This document shows positions 9,340 through 17,795 of a stretch of 64,000 nucleotides of DNA, in pieces. Location of the stretch: positions 62,001 to 126,000 of the forward strand of contig NZ_WAAT01000025.1 of assembly GCF_008806375.1 (NCBI RefSeq), given 5' to 3'. Origin of the DNA: Pseudotamlana haliotis (GTDB lineage: Bacteria > Bacteroidota > Bacteroidia > Flavobacteriales > Flavobacteriaceae). How positions within the stretch are numbered: the first letter of the stretch is position 1; every line of letters begins with the position of its first letter. The notes beneath the pieces are model-generated. The model was not told the origin of the DNA. It ran no database searches and saw nothing but the letters and a program-made list of their open reading frames with translations. Position numbers and translations under genes: made by a program.

Positions 9340-9604
9340 ACACGAATAATTACATTTGAAATTTCACGAAAACGTTTGATTTTAAAATATTTTATCGATG
9401 ATATTTTAATTAATACAGCTTTTTACTTCAGAATTAAACAACTTTAATTAAATACCTGAACAATTCGTCATCATTTTAAACAAAATATTAATGAATTCAC
9501 AAAAACAACTTAACAAATACTTGAATTGATGATATATTCATAATATTATAAGGCATATTTTCTGAAATAATTAACAATAGTTTGTCTAAACTTTGTAAAT
9601 CTTA

Positions 9605-9634
9605 TTTGAAAATATTGTTTAATTTCATACTTTG
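9605..9634 (+). promoter_or_regulatory. Candidate promoter of the acyl-CoA synthetase gene
   Basis: TTTG (9605-9608), 19 bases, then TACTTTG (9628-9634). The -7 element is one base shorter than the consensus. It ends 31 bases before the chosen ATG. Confidence 0.35.
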
Positions 9635-9665
9635 CAGTACACCACACTATTCTATAACTGTTAAG

Positions 9666-11438
9666 ATGACTGAGATTACAAGATTATTTGATTTTCCTTA
9701 CTACCAACTTGAAAACAAACCCATTGATTCTGCTTTGGTAACCAAATACCATGGCGAATGGGTAAAAACATCTACTCAAGAATATCTTGATAAAGCCAAT
9801 GCGATTAGTCGTGCTTTACTAAAACTAGGTGTTAAAAAGGATGATAAAATTGCAGTTATCTCGTCGTCAAACAGAACAGAATGGAATATTTTAGACATTG
9901 GTGTTTTACAAATTGGCGCTCAAAATGTTCCGGTTTATCCAACTATTTCAGCTGAAGATTATGCCTATATTCTTAACCATAGCGAATCGATTTACTGCTT
10001 TGTTTCTGATGAAGAAGTTTTAGAAAAAGTGCTTCAAGTTAAAGACCAAACCGCACTGAAAGACATTTACTCTTTTAACCATATTAAGGGCTGCAAGCAT
10101 TATTCTGAACTTCTAGAACTTGGTGCAGACACCTCAACTCAGGACGAGGTCGAAGCTAGAAAAGCAGCTGTACAACCTAACGATTTAGCTACAATCATTT
10201 ATACCTCTGGAACTACTGGAAAACCTAAAGGGGTCATGCTTTCACATTGGAATATTACAAGCAATGTTTTAGCCAGCATGCCTAGAGTGCCTTTATCTGA
10301 AGGAAATACCAGAATATTAAGCTTTCTACCCATTTGCCATATTTTTGAGCGTTTACTTATTTATGTGTATCAACACACGGGAACTTCTATTTACTATGCT
10401 GAAGGTCTTGATAAAATAGCCGATAATGCCAAAGAGATAAAACCTAATTTAATGAGCGTGGTACCGCGACTATTAGAAAAGGTATACGACAAAATCATTG
10501 CTAAAGGCACTGAACTTACTGGAATCAAAAAAGCCTTATTCTTTTGGGCTGTGAGTTTAGGTGAAATCTGGGAACCTTATAGACAAAACGGAGCTTGGTA
10601 CGAATTTAAACTTAGTATTGCTAATAAATTAATTTTCAGCAAATGGCGTGATGCTTTAGGTGGCGAGCTAACTACCATGGTTTCTGGTAGCGCCGCATTA
10701 CAACCGCGATTAGCTAGAATATTTTGTGCTGCTGGTATGCAAATTATGGAGGGTTACGGACTTACAGAAACTTCGCCAGTAATATCAGTTGGAAAATATG
10801 CCGATTACATGTTCAAAATAGGCACGGTTGGGCAACCTCTAGAAAATGTTGAAGTTAAAATTGCTGAAGACGGCGAAATTTTAATAAAAGGACCAAATGT
10901 CATGCTAGGGTATTATAAAGACCAAGAGAAAACGGAAAGCGTAATGACCGGCGACTACTTTCACACAGGAGATAAAGGTGAAATTGATCCAGATGGTTTC
11001 TTAAAAATAACTGGACGGAAAAAGGAAATGTTTAAAACCTCTGGCGGAAAATATGTGATCCCTACCCTGCTGGAGAACGACTTGAAACGGTCTCGTTTTA
11101 TTGAACAAGTGATGGTGATTGGTGAAGGCGAAAAAATGCCTGCCGCAATAATTCAACCAAATTTCGAATTTATTTCTGAATGGATTGAAAAAAAAGGCCA
11201 TCAGGTAGAATTAACGAATGAGGCCATGGCCAATTCTGAAATCGTACAAGAACGCATTCAAAAAGAAATTGCGAAATGCAATAATAAGTTTGGTAAATGG
11301 GAACAAATCAAAGTCTTTAGGTTAACCCCTGATGAGTGGTCTATAAAATCACAACATCTTACTCCTACTATGAAAATGCGTCGTGATGTTATAAAAACAC
11401 TCTATCACGATCTAATTGAACAAATATATAGACCGTAA
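9666..11438 (+). CDS. fadD: Long-chain fatty acid-CoA ligase (AMP-forming)
   Basis: This enzyme activates fatty acids to acyl-CoA with ATP and feeds the beta-oxidation genes that follow on the same strand. From ATG 9666 it has 590 residues. The AMP-binding P-loop reads YTSGTTGKPKGVMLSH (about residue 180), followed by the long-chain synthetase motif EGYGLTETSPVIS, the hinge Asp in YFHTGDKGEID, and the C-terminal TGRKKEMFKTSGGKYV region. The frame is open upstream to a TTG at 9582, but homologues begin near MTEITRLFDFPYYQ and a promoter-like element lies between. It resembles the Bacteroidota FadD15-like branch. The gap to the MarR gene contains that gene's operator, so fadD is probably its own transcription unit. 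Confidence 0.92.
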   Translation: MTEITRLFDFPYYQLENKPIDSALVTKYHGEWVKTSTQEYLDKANAISRALLKLGVKKDDKIAVISSSNRTEWNILDIGVLQIGAQNVPVYPTISAEDYAYILNHSESIYCFVSDEEVLEKVLQVKDQTALKDIYSFNHIKGCKHYSELLELGADTSTQDEVEARKAAVQPNDLATIIYTSGTTGKPKGVMLSHWNITSNVLASMPRVPLSEGNTRILSFLPICHIFERLLIYVYQHTGTSIYYAEGLDKIADNAKEIKPNLMSVVPRLLEKVYDKIIAKGTELTGIKKALFFWAVSLGEIWEPYRQNGAWYEFKLSIANKLIFSKWRDALGGELTTMVSGSAALQPRLARIFCAAGMQIMEGYGLTETSPVISVGKYADYMFKIGTVGQPLENVEVKIAEDGEILIKGPNVMLGYYKDQEKTESVMTGDYFHTGDKGEIDPDGFLKITGRKKEMFKTSGGKYVIPTLLENDLKRSRFIEQVMVIGEGEKMPAAIIQPNFEFISEWIEKKGHQVELTNEAMANSEIVQERIQKEIAKCNNKFGKWEQIKVFRLTPDEWSIKSQHLTPTMKMRRDVIKTLYHDLIEQIYRP

Positions 11439-11495
11439 TCTACTAAAAACGAGTCTGTTTACTAAATTTAAAAAGCTGTTTTAAATTTTATTGTT

Positions 11496-11517
11496 TTTAT
11501 TATGCGCGCATAATAAA
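11496..11517 (+). promoter_or_regulatory. Perfect 22-bp palindrome, probable MarR operator
   Basis: The half-site TTTATTATGCG is followed directly by its exact reverse complement. It ends 7 bases before the -7 box of the MarR gene and would cover about -39 to -18, so a bound dimer should block the promoter. Confidence 0.65.
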
Positions 11518-11523
11518 TTTTTC

Positions 11524-11531
11524 TATATTTG
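11524..11531 (+). promoter_or_regulatory. -7 box of the marR-fad operon
   Basis: TATATTTG matches TAnnTTTG. The predicted start point is near 11535, giving a leader of about 18 bases before ATG 11553. Confidence 0.6.
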
Positions 11532-11552
11532 GGAAAACCATCCAAATATAAC

Positions 11553-11987
11553 ATGAAAGATAAGACCATTGATTATATATTAAGAACAACCTGGTTAACG
11601 GTTCAAAAAATGTATAATGAAGAAGCTGCGAAAATTGATAGCACCATGGCAACTGGGTTTACTTTACTCAGTATAGACCCCGAAAAAGGAACACCTTCAA
11701 CATCATTAGGCCCCAAAATGGGTATGGAAGCCACAAGCCTATCCCGTATTCTTAAATCCATGGAAACCAAAGGGCTTATAGCCCGAAAACCGAATCCTGA
11801 TGATGGTCGAGGTGTCATCATCACCTTAACCGATTTTGGCCTAGAAAAAAGAGACTTTTCTAGAGAGAAGGTACTCACTTTTAACGAAGCCATAAAAAAA
11901 GAAGTTTCAGAAGAACAACTAAACCACTTTTATGAAGTTGCTGAAATCATTAATAATATGGTTTGCAACAAAAAAATCTACAAATAA
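11553..11987 (+). CDS. MarR-family transcriptional regulator of the fad operon
   Basis: This is a winged-helix regulator of 144 residues. MGMEATSLSRILKSMETKGLIARK is a typical MarR recognition helix, followed by the wing DDGRGVIITLTDFG. The start at ATG 11553 is preferred over the open TTG at 11529, which lies within the -7 box. It is the first gene of an operon with the hydroxyacyl-CoA dehydrogenase (18-base gap), thiolase and acyl-CoA dehydrogenase. That position and the overlapping palindrome suggest that it represses itself and the beta-oxidation genes and is released by fatty acids or acyl-CoA. The ligand is inferred from context, not from a visible binding motif. Confidence 0.88.
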   Translation: MKDKTIDYILRTTWLTVQKMYNEEAAKIDSTMATGFTLLSIDPEKGTPSTSLGPKMGMEATSLSRILKSMETKGLIARKPNPDDGRGVIITLTDFGLEKRDFSREKVLTFNEAIKKEVSEEQLNHFYEVAEIINNMVCNKKIYK

Positions 11988-12005
11988 TTCAACAGCTAAA
12001 CTAAA

Positions 12006-14414
12006 ATGAGCAAAAGAAGAATAAAAAAGATAGCCATTATTGGCTCTGGAATCATGGGTAGTGGTATTGCCTGCCATTTTGCTAATATTGGCGTAGAAGT
12101 ACTTTTACTAGACATTATTCCTAGAGAACTTAATGATAAAGAAAAAGCGAAGGGCTTAACTTTAGAAGATAAAGCCGTTAGAAATCGCTTAGTAAACGAG
12201 GCCTTAGCGGCTTCAATAAAATCTAAACCGGCTCCACTTTACCACAAAAGTTTTGCCAATAGAATTAGCTCTGGAAACCTTGAAAATGACATCGCCAAAG
12301 TCGCTGATGCCGATTGGATTATGGAAGTGGTTATTGAAAGGTTAGACATCAAAAAACAAGTCTTTGAAAAACTTGAAAAACACAGAACCCCAGGTACACT
12401 TATTACGAGTAATACCTCGGGGATTCCAATAAAATTCATGAGTGAAGGCCGAAGTGAAGACTTTCAGAAACATTTCTGTGGCACCCACTTCTTCAACCCT
12501 GCCCGCTACTTAAGATTATTTGAAATTATCCCTGGCCCGAAAACTGATGCTTCTGTTTTAGAATTCTTAAATGGCTATGGGGAACAATTCCTTGGAAAAA
12601 CTTCTGTGGTCGCAAAAGACACACCAGCCTTTATAGGGAATCGTATTGGAATTTTCAGCATCATGAGCTTGTTTCATACGGTTAAAGCTATGGACTTAAC
12701 CGTTGAGGACGTTGATAAGTTAACAGGACCTGTGATTGGTAGACCTAAATCGGCCACTTTTAGAACCGTAGATGTTGTTGGTTTAGATACTTTAGTCCAT
12801 GTAGCCAATGGTATAGAAGAAAACTGTAAAAATGATGAGCAATTAGCATTATTCAAACGCCCTGATTTCATCAATACTATGATGGAAAAAAATTGGCTAG
12901 GAAGTAAGACAGGCCAAGGTTTTTATAAGAAACAGGTGTCAAATGATGGTTCAAAAGAGATTTTATCCTTAGACCTCAACACGCTCGAATACCGCTCAAA
13001 AAAACGAGCTAAATTTGCTACCCTAGAGCTTACAAAGCCTATCGAAAAAGTCATCGACCGTTTTAAAATTTTAGTTTCTGGAAAGGATAAAGCCGGAGAA
13101 TTCTACCGAAAAACATTTGCAGCCTTATTTGCTTACGTCTCACATAGAATCCCTGAAATTTCAGAAGATTTATATAAAATTGATGACGCCATGAAAGCTG
13201 GTTTTGGATGGGAACACGGTCCTTTCCAAATATGGGATGCCATTGGTGTTGAAAAAGGCTTAGACCTTATAAAAGCTGAAGGCTTAGAACCTGCCTCATG
13301 GGTAAACGACATGGTGGTATCAGGAAACACTTCTTTTTATAATGTTAAAAAAGGTGCTAGTTATTTTTATGATATTCCTTCTAAAGCCCAACAAAAAGTA
13401 CCAGGGCAAGATGCCTTTATCATCTTAGACAATATTAGAAAGTCACATGAGGTCTTTAAAAACTCAGGCGTAGTGATTGAAGATTTAGGCGATGGCATTT
13501 TAAACTGTGAATTCCAATCTAAAATGAACACTATTGGTGGTGATGTTTTAGCAGGACTGAATAAAGCCGTTGATTTAGCCGAAAAAGATTTTGACGGTCT
13601 CGTTATAGGCAACCAAGGGGCTAACTTCTCCGTTGGTGCGAATATTGGCATGATATTCATGATGGCTGTTGAACAGGAATACGATGAATTAAATGCAGCC
13701 ATAAAATATTTTCAAGACACGATGATGCGTATGCGTTATTCATCAATCCCAACAGTTTCTGCACCTCACGGCATGTCTTTAGGTGGAGCTTGTGAGTTAT
13801 CCATGCACGCCGATAAAGTAGTTGCTGCTGCAGAAACTTATATCGGTTTAGTAGAATTTGGTGTAGGTGTGATTCCTGGTGGTGCTGGCTCCAAAGAAAT
13901 GGCCTTACGCGCGTCAGACACCTTTAGAAAGGGTGATGTTGAATTAAATATTTTACAAGAATATTTCCTAACTATTGGAATGGCCAAAGTAGCCACTTCA
14001 GCTCATGAAGCTTTCGATTTAGGCATTCTTCAAAAAGGAAAAGATATTGTGGTAACCAATAAGGACAGGCAAATTGCAACAGCAAAAGCCCATGCTAGAA
14101 TCTTAGCCGATGCCGGTTACACCATGCCTGTAAAACGTAAAGACGTCAAAGTACTCGGAAAACAAGCTTTAGGCATGTTTTTAGTTGGCACAGACTCTAT
14201 GGAAGCAGCTAATTTCATCAGTGAACATGATCAAAAAATTGCTAACAAACTAGCGTATGTAATGGCTGGTGGTGATTTATCTGAACCTACTTTAGTTTCC
14301 GAACAATATTTATTAGATCTAGAACGTGAAGCCTTTTTAAGTTTATGTACAGAACGTAAAACCTTAGAACGCATTCAACACATGCTAAAAACAGGAAAAC
14401 CACTTAGAAACTAA
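12006..14414 (+). CDS. fadN: 3-hydroxyacyl-CoA dehydrogenase / enoyl-CoA hydratase (FadN/FadB-like)
   Basis: This two-function enzyme of fatty-acid beta-oxidation has 802 residues. The N-terminus is an NAD-binding Rossmann domain with GSGIMGSGIA at about residues 13-22, followed by the dehydrogenase signature around HFFNPARYLRLFEI. A second dehydrogenase-type helical domain follows (GFGWEHGPFQIWDAIG). A crotonase fold forms the C-terminal part (about 490-720) with the oxyanion segment GMSLGGACELSMHAD and the catalytic Glu region VEFGVGVIPGGAG. The domain order, dehydrogenase first and hydratase last, is that of Bacillus FadN rather than E. coli FadB. The symbol is used on that basis. It is cotranscribed with marR; a palindromic repeat separates it from the thiolase gene. 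Confidence 0.92.
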   Translation: MSKRRIKKIAIIGSGIMGSGIACHFANIGVEVLLLDIIPRELNDKEKAKGLTLEDKAVRNRLVNEALAASIKSKPAPLYHKSFANRISSGNLENDIAKVADADWIMEVVIERLDIKKQVFEKLEKHRTPGTLITSNTSGIPIKFMSEGRSEDFQKHFCGTHFFNPARYLRLFEIIPGPKTDASVLEFLNGYGEQFLGKTSVVAKDTPAFIGNRIGIFSIMSLFHTVKAMDLTVEDVDKLTGPVIGRPKSATFRTVDVVGLDTLVHVANGIEENCKNDEQLALFKRPDFINTMMEKNWLGSKTGQGFYKKQVSNDGSKEILSLDLNTLEYRSKKRAKFATLELTKPIEKVIDRFKILVSGKDKAGEFYRKTFAALFAYVSHRIPEISEDLYKIDDAMKAGFGWEHGPFQIWDAIGVEKGLDLIKAEGLEPASWVNDMVVSGNTSFYNVKKGASYFYDIPSKAQQKVPGQDAFIILDNIRKSHEVFKNSGVVIEDLGDGILNCEFQSKMNTIGGDVLAGLNKAVDLAEKDFDGLVIGNQGANFSVGANIGMIFMMAVEQEYDELNAAIKYFQDTMMRMRYSSIPTVSAPHGMSLGGACELSMHADKVVAAAETYIGLVEFGVGVIPGGAGSKEMALRASDTFRKGDVELNILQEYFLTIGMAKVATSAHEAFDLGILQKGKDIVVTNKDRQIATAKAHARILADAGYTMPVKRKDVKVLGKQALGMFLVGTDSMEAANFISEHDQKIANKLAYVMAGGDLSEPTLVSEQYLLDLEREAFLSLCTERKTLERIQHMLKTGKPLRN

Positions 14415-14551
14415 TAGCCCCCTATCCCCCATAAGGGGAAACAAGTAAACGGGAAACTTAGATGTATAAACATGAACAGTTACAAATAAAATAACAAATA
14501 AAATCCTATTGACCCCTAATAGGTATTCCCCCTTCGGGGGCTAGGGGGCTA
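14415..14551 (+). repeat. Paired C-run/G-run palindromic repeat, copy 1
   Basis: TAGCCCCCTATCCCCC begins right after the fadN stop, and its 15/16 inverted copy GGGGGCTAGGGGGCTA ends 2 bases before the thiolase ATG. Each end also forms its own small hairpin (CCCCC-ATAA-GGGG and CCCCC-TTC-GGGGG). The AT-rich middle has no gene. Confidence 0.8.
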
Positions 14552-14553
14552 AT

Positions 14554-15744
14554 ATGAAACAAGCATATATAGTAAAAGCATATAGAACCGCAGTTGGAAA
14601 AGCTCCTAAAGGCGTTTTTCGTTTTAAAAGAACCGATGAATTAGCTGCTGAAACCATTCAGCATATGATGAAGGAATTACCTCAATTAGACAAAGATCGT
14701 ATTGACGATGTCATTGTGGGTAACGCCATGCCTGAAGGTTCTCAAGGACTTAATATGGCACGTTTAATTTCCTTAATGGGACTAAACTCTGTGGAAGTTC
14801 CAGGGGTTACCGTAAACCGTTTTTGTTCTTCTGGAATTGAAACTATTGGTATTGCGACAGCCAAAATTCAAGCAGGGATGGCAGATTGTATTATAGCTGG
14901 TGGTGCTGAAAGCATGAGTGCTGTACCAATGACGGGCTATAAACCTGAGTTAAACTATGATATTGTAAAGGCTGGTCATGAAGATTATTATTGGGGTATG
15001 GGAAATACCGCCGAGGCTGTTGCCAATCAGTTTAAGGTTTCTCGAGAAGATCAAGATGAGTTTGCTTATAACTCACACATGAAAGCACTGAAGGCTCAAG
15101 CTGAAGATCGTTTTCAAGATCAAATTGTTCCTATTGATGTAAACGAAACCTATATTGATTCTAGCGGAAAAAAAGCCACAAAATCATATACAGTTACTAA
15201 AGATGAAGGGCCTCGTGCAGGAACCAGTTTAGAAGCCTTGTCAAAATTACGTGCTGTTTTCGCTCAAGGCGGAAGTGTTACTGCAGGAAATTCATCTCAA
15301 ATGAGTGATGGGGCTGCTTTTGTAATGGTTATGAGTGAAGATTTGGTAAAAGAACTTAACCTAGAACCCATTGCAAGATTGGTAAACTACGCTGCCGCAG
15401 GTGTAGAGCCCCGAATTATGGGCATAGGCCCTGTAAAAGCGATTCCGAAAGCCTTAAAACAAGCAGGATTACAGCAGTCAGATTTAGAACTCATCGAGCT
15501 CAACGAAGCTTTTGCTTCTCAAGCACTTGCTGTAATTAGAGAACTTGAACTAAACCCAGATATCGTTAACGTTAACGGTGGGGCTATTGCCTTAGGTCAT
15601 CCTCTAGGATGTACAGGTGCCAAACTCTCTGTACAATTATTTGATGAAATGCGAAAACGAAACATGACAGGTAAATACGGCGCAGTAACCATGTGCGTTG
15701 GAACCGGTCAAGGGGCCTGCGGTATTTTTGAGTTTTTGAAATAG
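14554..15744 (+). CDS. fadA: Acetyl-CoA C-acyltransferase (3-ketoacyl-CoA thiolase)
   Basis: This enzyme cleaves 3-ketoacyl-CoA with CoA to release acetyl-CoA, the last step of the beta-oxidation cycle. It has 396 residues, a normal thiolase length. The acyl-accepting nucleophile is Cys91 in VNRFCSSGIETI. The GHPLGCTGA motif carries the catalytic His, and the C-terminal CVGTGQGACGIFEFLK carries the second active-site Cys. ELNEAFASQALAV is also typical. It lies in the marR-fadN-fadA-fadE operon. Its start codon sits almost against the end of one palindromic repeat and its stop against the beginning of another. Confidence 0.96.
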   Translation: MKQAYIVKAYRTAVGKAPKGVFRFKRTDELAAETIQHMMKELPQLDKDRIDDVIVGNAMPEGSQGLNMARLISLMGLNSVEVPGVTVNRFCSSGIETIGIATAKIQAGMADCIIAGGAESMSAVPMTGYKPELNYDIVKAGHEDYYWGMGNTAEAVANQFKVSREDQDEFAYNSHMKALKAQAEDRFQDQIVPIDVNETYIDSSGKKATKSYTVTKDEGPRAGTSLEALSKLRAVFAQGGSVTAGNSSQMSDGAAFVMVMSEDLVKELNLEPIARLVNYAAAGVEPRIMGIGPVKAIPKALKQAGLQQSDLELIELNEAFASQALAVIRELELNPDIVNVNGGAIALGHPLGCTGAKLSVQLFDEMRKRNMTGKYGAVTMCVGTGQGACGIFEFLK

Positions 15745-15867
15745 GAGCCCCTCCTAACCTCCCCAAAAGGGAGGAAATATTATAAAAACAACGACATTTA
15801 AACTAAAGTATAATTAAAAAACACCCCATAACAATACTCCCCCTCTTGGGGAGATAGAGGGGGCTAA
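15745..15867 (+). repeat. Paired C-run/G-run palindromic repeat, copy 2
   Basis: The left end, GAGCCCCTCCTAACCTCCCC with hairpin partner GGGAGG, starts directly after the fadA stop. The right end, CTCCCC-N5-GGGGAGATAGAGGGGGCT, ends a few bases before the fadE ATG. The ends are imperfect inverted copies of each other and resemble those of copy 1. Confidence 0.7.
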
Positions 15868-15870
15868 ATT

Positions 15871-17673
15871 ATGGAAAAAGACATTTTACGTGGCGGCCAA
15901 TTCTTAGTAAAAGAAATTGATTGCGAAGATATTTTCACTCCTGAAGATTTTAATGAAGATCAGCTTATGATGAAAGAAGCTGTTACCGAATTTATAGATC
16001 GCGAAGTTTGGCCTAAAAAACCACAATTTGAACAAAAAGACTATGCCTTAACGGAATCCTGTATGCGCAAAGCAGCAGACCTTGGCTTTTTAAGTATTGC
16101 AGTACCGGAAGAATATGGAGGTATGGGACTTGGATTTGTCGATACCATGTTGGTTTGTGACTATATTTCGGGAGCAACAGGTTCTTTTAGTACTGCTTTT
16201 GGTGCCCACACAGGTATTGGAACCCTACCAATCACCTTATATGGTACCGAAGAACAAAAACAAAAATATGTACCAAAACTCGCTTCAGGCGAATGGTTTG
16301 GCGCTTATTGCTTGACTGAACCTAGTGCGGGTAGTGATGCCAACTCTGGAAAAACAAAAGCCGTACTTTCCGAAGATGGCAAATCCTATAAAATTACAGG
16401 ACAGAAAATGTGGATTTCAAATGCTGGATTCTGTAGTTTAATGATTGTATTTGCGCGTATTGAAGATGACAAAAACATCACTGGTTTTATAGTTGAATAC
16501 GACCCTGAAAACCCAAATGGCATTACCCTAGGTGAAGAAGAGCACAAACTTGGTATACGTGCCTCTTCAACACGTCAAGTATTTTATAATGACACCGTTG
16601 TTCCTGTTGAAAACATGCTATCGACACGAGGGAATGGTTTTAAAATCGCCATGAATGCCTTAAACGTAGGACGTATAAAATTAGCCGCAGCCTGTTTAGA
16701 TGCCCAACGTCGTGTTATCACAGAATCAGTGAAATATGCAAACGACCGCGTTCAGTTTAAAGTACCTATCTCTAGTTTTGGGGCTATTCGTCAGAAAATT
16801 GCCGAAATGGCTACCAACTGTTGGGTAGGCGAAGCCGCAAGTTATCGTGCCGCAAAAAACATTGAAGACCGCATTGAACTAAGAAAAAACAATGGAAAAG
16901 ACACCCCGCAAGAAGCTGAATTAAAAGGTGTTGAAGAGTATGCTATAGAATGTTCTATTCTGAAAGTTGCTGTCTCTGAATTTGCTCAAAAATGTACCGA
17001 TGAAGGCATTCAAATCTTTGGTGGTATGGGTTTTTCAGAAGATACACCAATAGAATCAGCTTGGCGTGATGCACGTATATCAAGAATTTATGAAGGCACC
17101 AATGAAATTAACCGCATGTTATCTATTGGCATGCTCATTAAAAAGGCGATGAAAGGTCACGTTGATCTTTTAACACCTGCTATGGCAGTAAAAGAAGAAT
17201 TAATGGGTATTCCGTCTTTTGATACACCAGATTACTCTGAGTTATTTTCAGAAGAAAAAAATATCATCAAAAACTTGAAAAAATTATTTTTAATGGTTGC
17301 CGGTGCTACTTTAGAAAAATACGGTGAAAAAATTGAACAACAACAGCAACTTATGTTAGCAGCGTCTGATATTTTAATTCAAATTTATATGGCAGAATCT
17401 GCCATTCTCCGTGCCGAAAAAATGGCCAAGAAAAACGGAGCAGAAAAAGTAAAAGCACAGATAGCCATGGCGCAGCTTAATTTATTCCATGCTATTGATG
17501 TCATCGAAACTGCAGGAAAACATTCTATTATATCATTCTCTACAGGCGACGAACAACGTATGATGCTTATGGGCTTAAAACGTTACATCAAGTATGTTAA
17601 CATGCCAAACATTATAGAATTAAGAAACATCATTGCTGGAAGCGTAATTGAGGAAAATAAATATTGCTTTTAG
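15871..17673 (+). CDS. fadE: Acyl-CoA dehydrogenase, FadE type
   Basis: This FAD enzyme catalyses the first oxidation of acyl-CoA in beta-oxidation. Its 600 residues are longer than the classical 380-residue enzymes because of a C-terminal extension of about 190 residues, as in Bacillus FadE and very-long-chain types. The flavin-binding segments are AYCLTEPSAGSDAN and KMWISNAGFC. The catalytic Glu region reads ISRIYEGTNEINRML at about residue 410. FGGMGFSEDTPIESAWRD is the usual signature just before it. It is the last gene of the operon, followed by a terminator. Electron acceptors (ETF genes) are not in the window. Confidence 0.93.
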   Translation: MEKDILRGGQFLVKEIDCEDIFTPEDFNEDQLMMKEAVTEFIDREVWPKKPQFEQKDYALTESCMRKAADLGFLSIAVPEEYGGMGLGFVDTMLVCDYISGATGSFSTAFGAHTGIGTLPITLYGTEEQKQKYVPKLASGEWFGAYCLTEPSAGSDANSGKTKAVLSEDGKSYKITGQKMWISNAGFCSLMIVFARIEDDKNITGFIVEYDPENPNGITLGEEEHKLGIRASSTRQVFYNDTVVPVENMLSTRGNGFKIAMNALNVGRIKLAAACLDAQRRVITESVKYANDRVQFKVPISSFGAIRQKIAEMATNCWVGEAASYRAAKNIEDRIELRKNNGKDTPQEAELKGVEEYAIECSILKVAVSEFAQKCTDEGIQIFGGMGFSEDTPIESAWRDARISRIYEGTNEINRMLSIGMLIKKAMKGHVDLLTPAMAVKEELMGIPSFDTPDYSELFSEEKNIIKNLKKLFLMVAGATLEKYGEKIEQQQQLMLAASDILIQIYMAESAILRAEKMAKKNGAEKVKAQIAMAQLNLFHAIDVIETAGKHSIISFSTGDEQRMMLMGLKRYIKYVNMPNIIELRNIIAGSVIEENKYCF

Positions 17674-17717
17674 CAAAAATTATAAGTATTTTTAAATTAG
17701 TGACTAACTCAATTTAC

Positions 17718-17756
17718 AAAAACGCTTCGGTAATTAAGATCGAGGCGTTTTTATTT
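17718..17756 (+). terminator. Terminator of the fad operon
   Basis: AACGCTTCGGT pairs with ATCGAGGCGTT (two G-U pairs) and is followed by TTTTATTT. It lies about 45 bases after the fadE stop. Confidence 0.8.
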
Positions 17757-17795
17757 CGTTATTTTTAATCGTCCGTTTCCCTATAAATTCTCATA

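Noticed and set aside
9384-9408. AAAATAT...ATATTTT dyad upstream of fadD as an operator
   Set aside because: In such AT-rich DNA a dyad of this quality is expected by chance; there is no placement argument.
9582-9665. N-terminal extension of the acyl-CoA synthetase from TTG 9582
   Set aside because: The family starts near the chosen ATG and a promoter-like element lies within the extension.
13367-13702. Minus-strand frame of 111 codons inside fadN
   Set aside because: It lies fully inside a well-supported gene in the opposite direction and shows no recognisable protein features.
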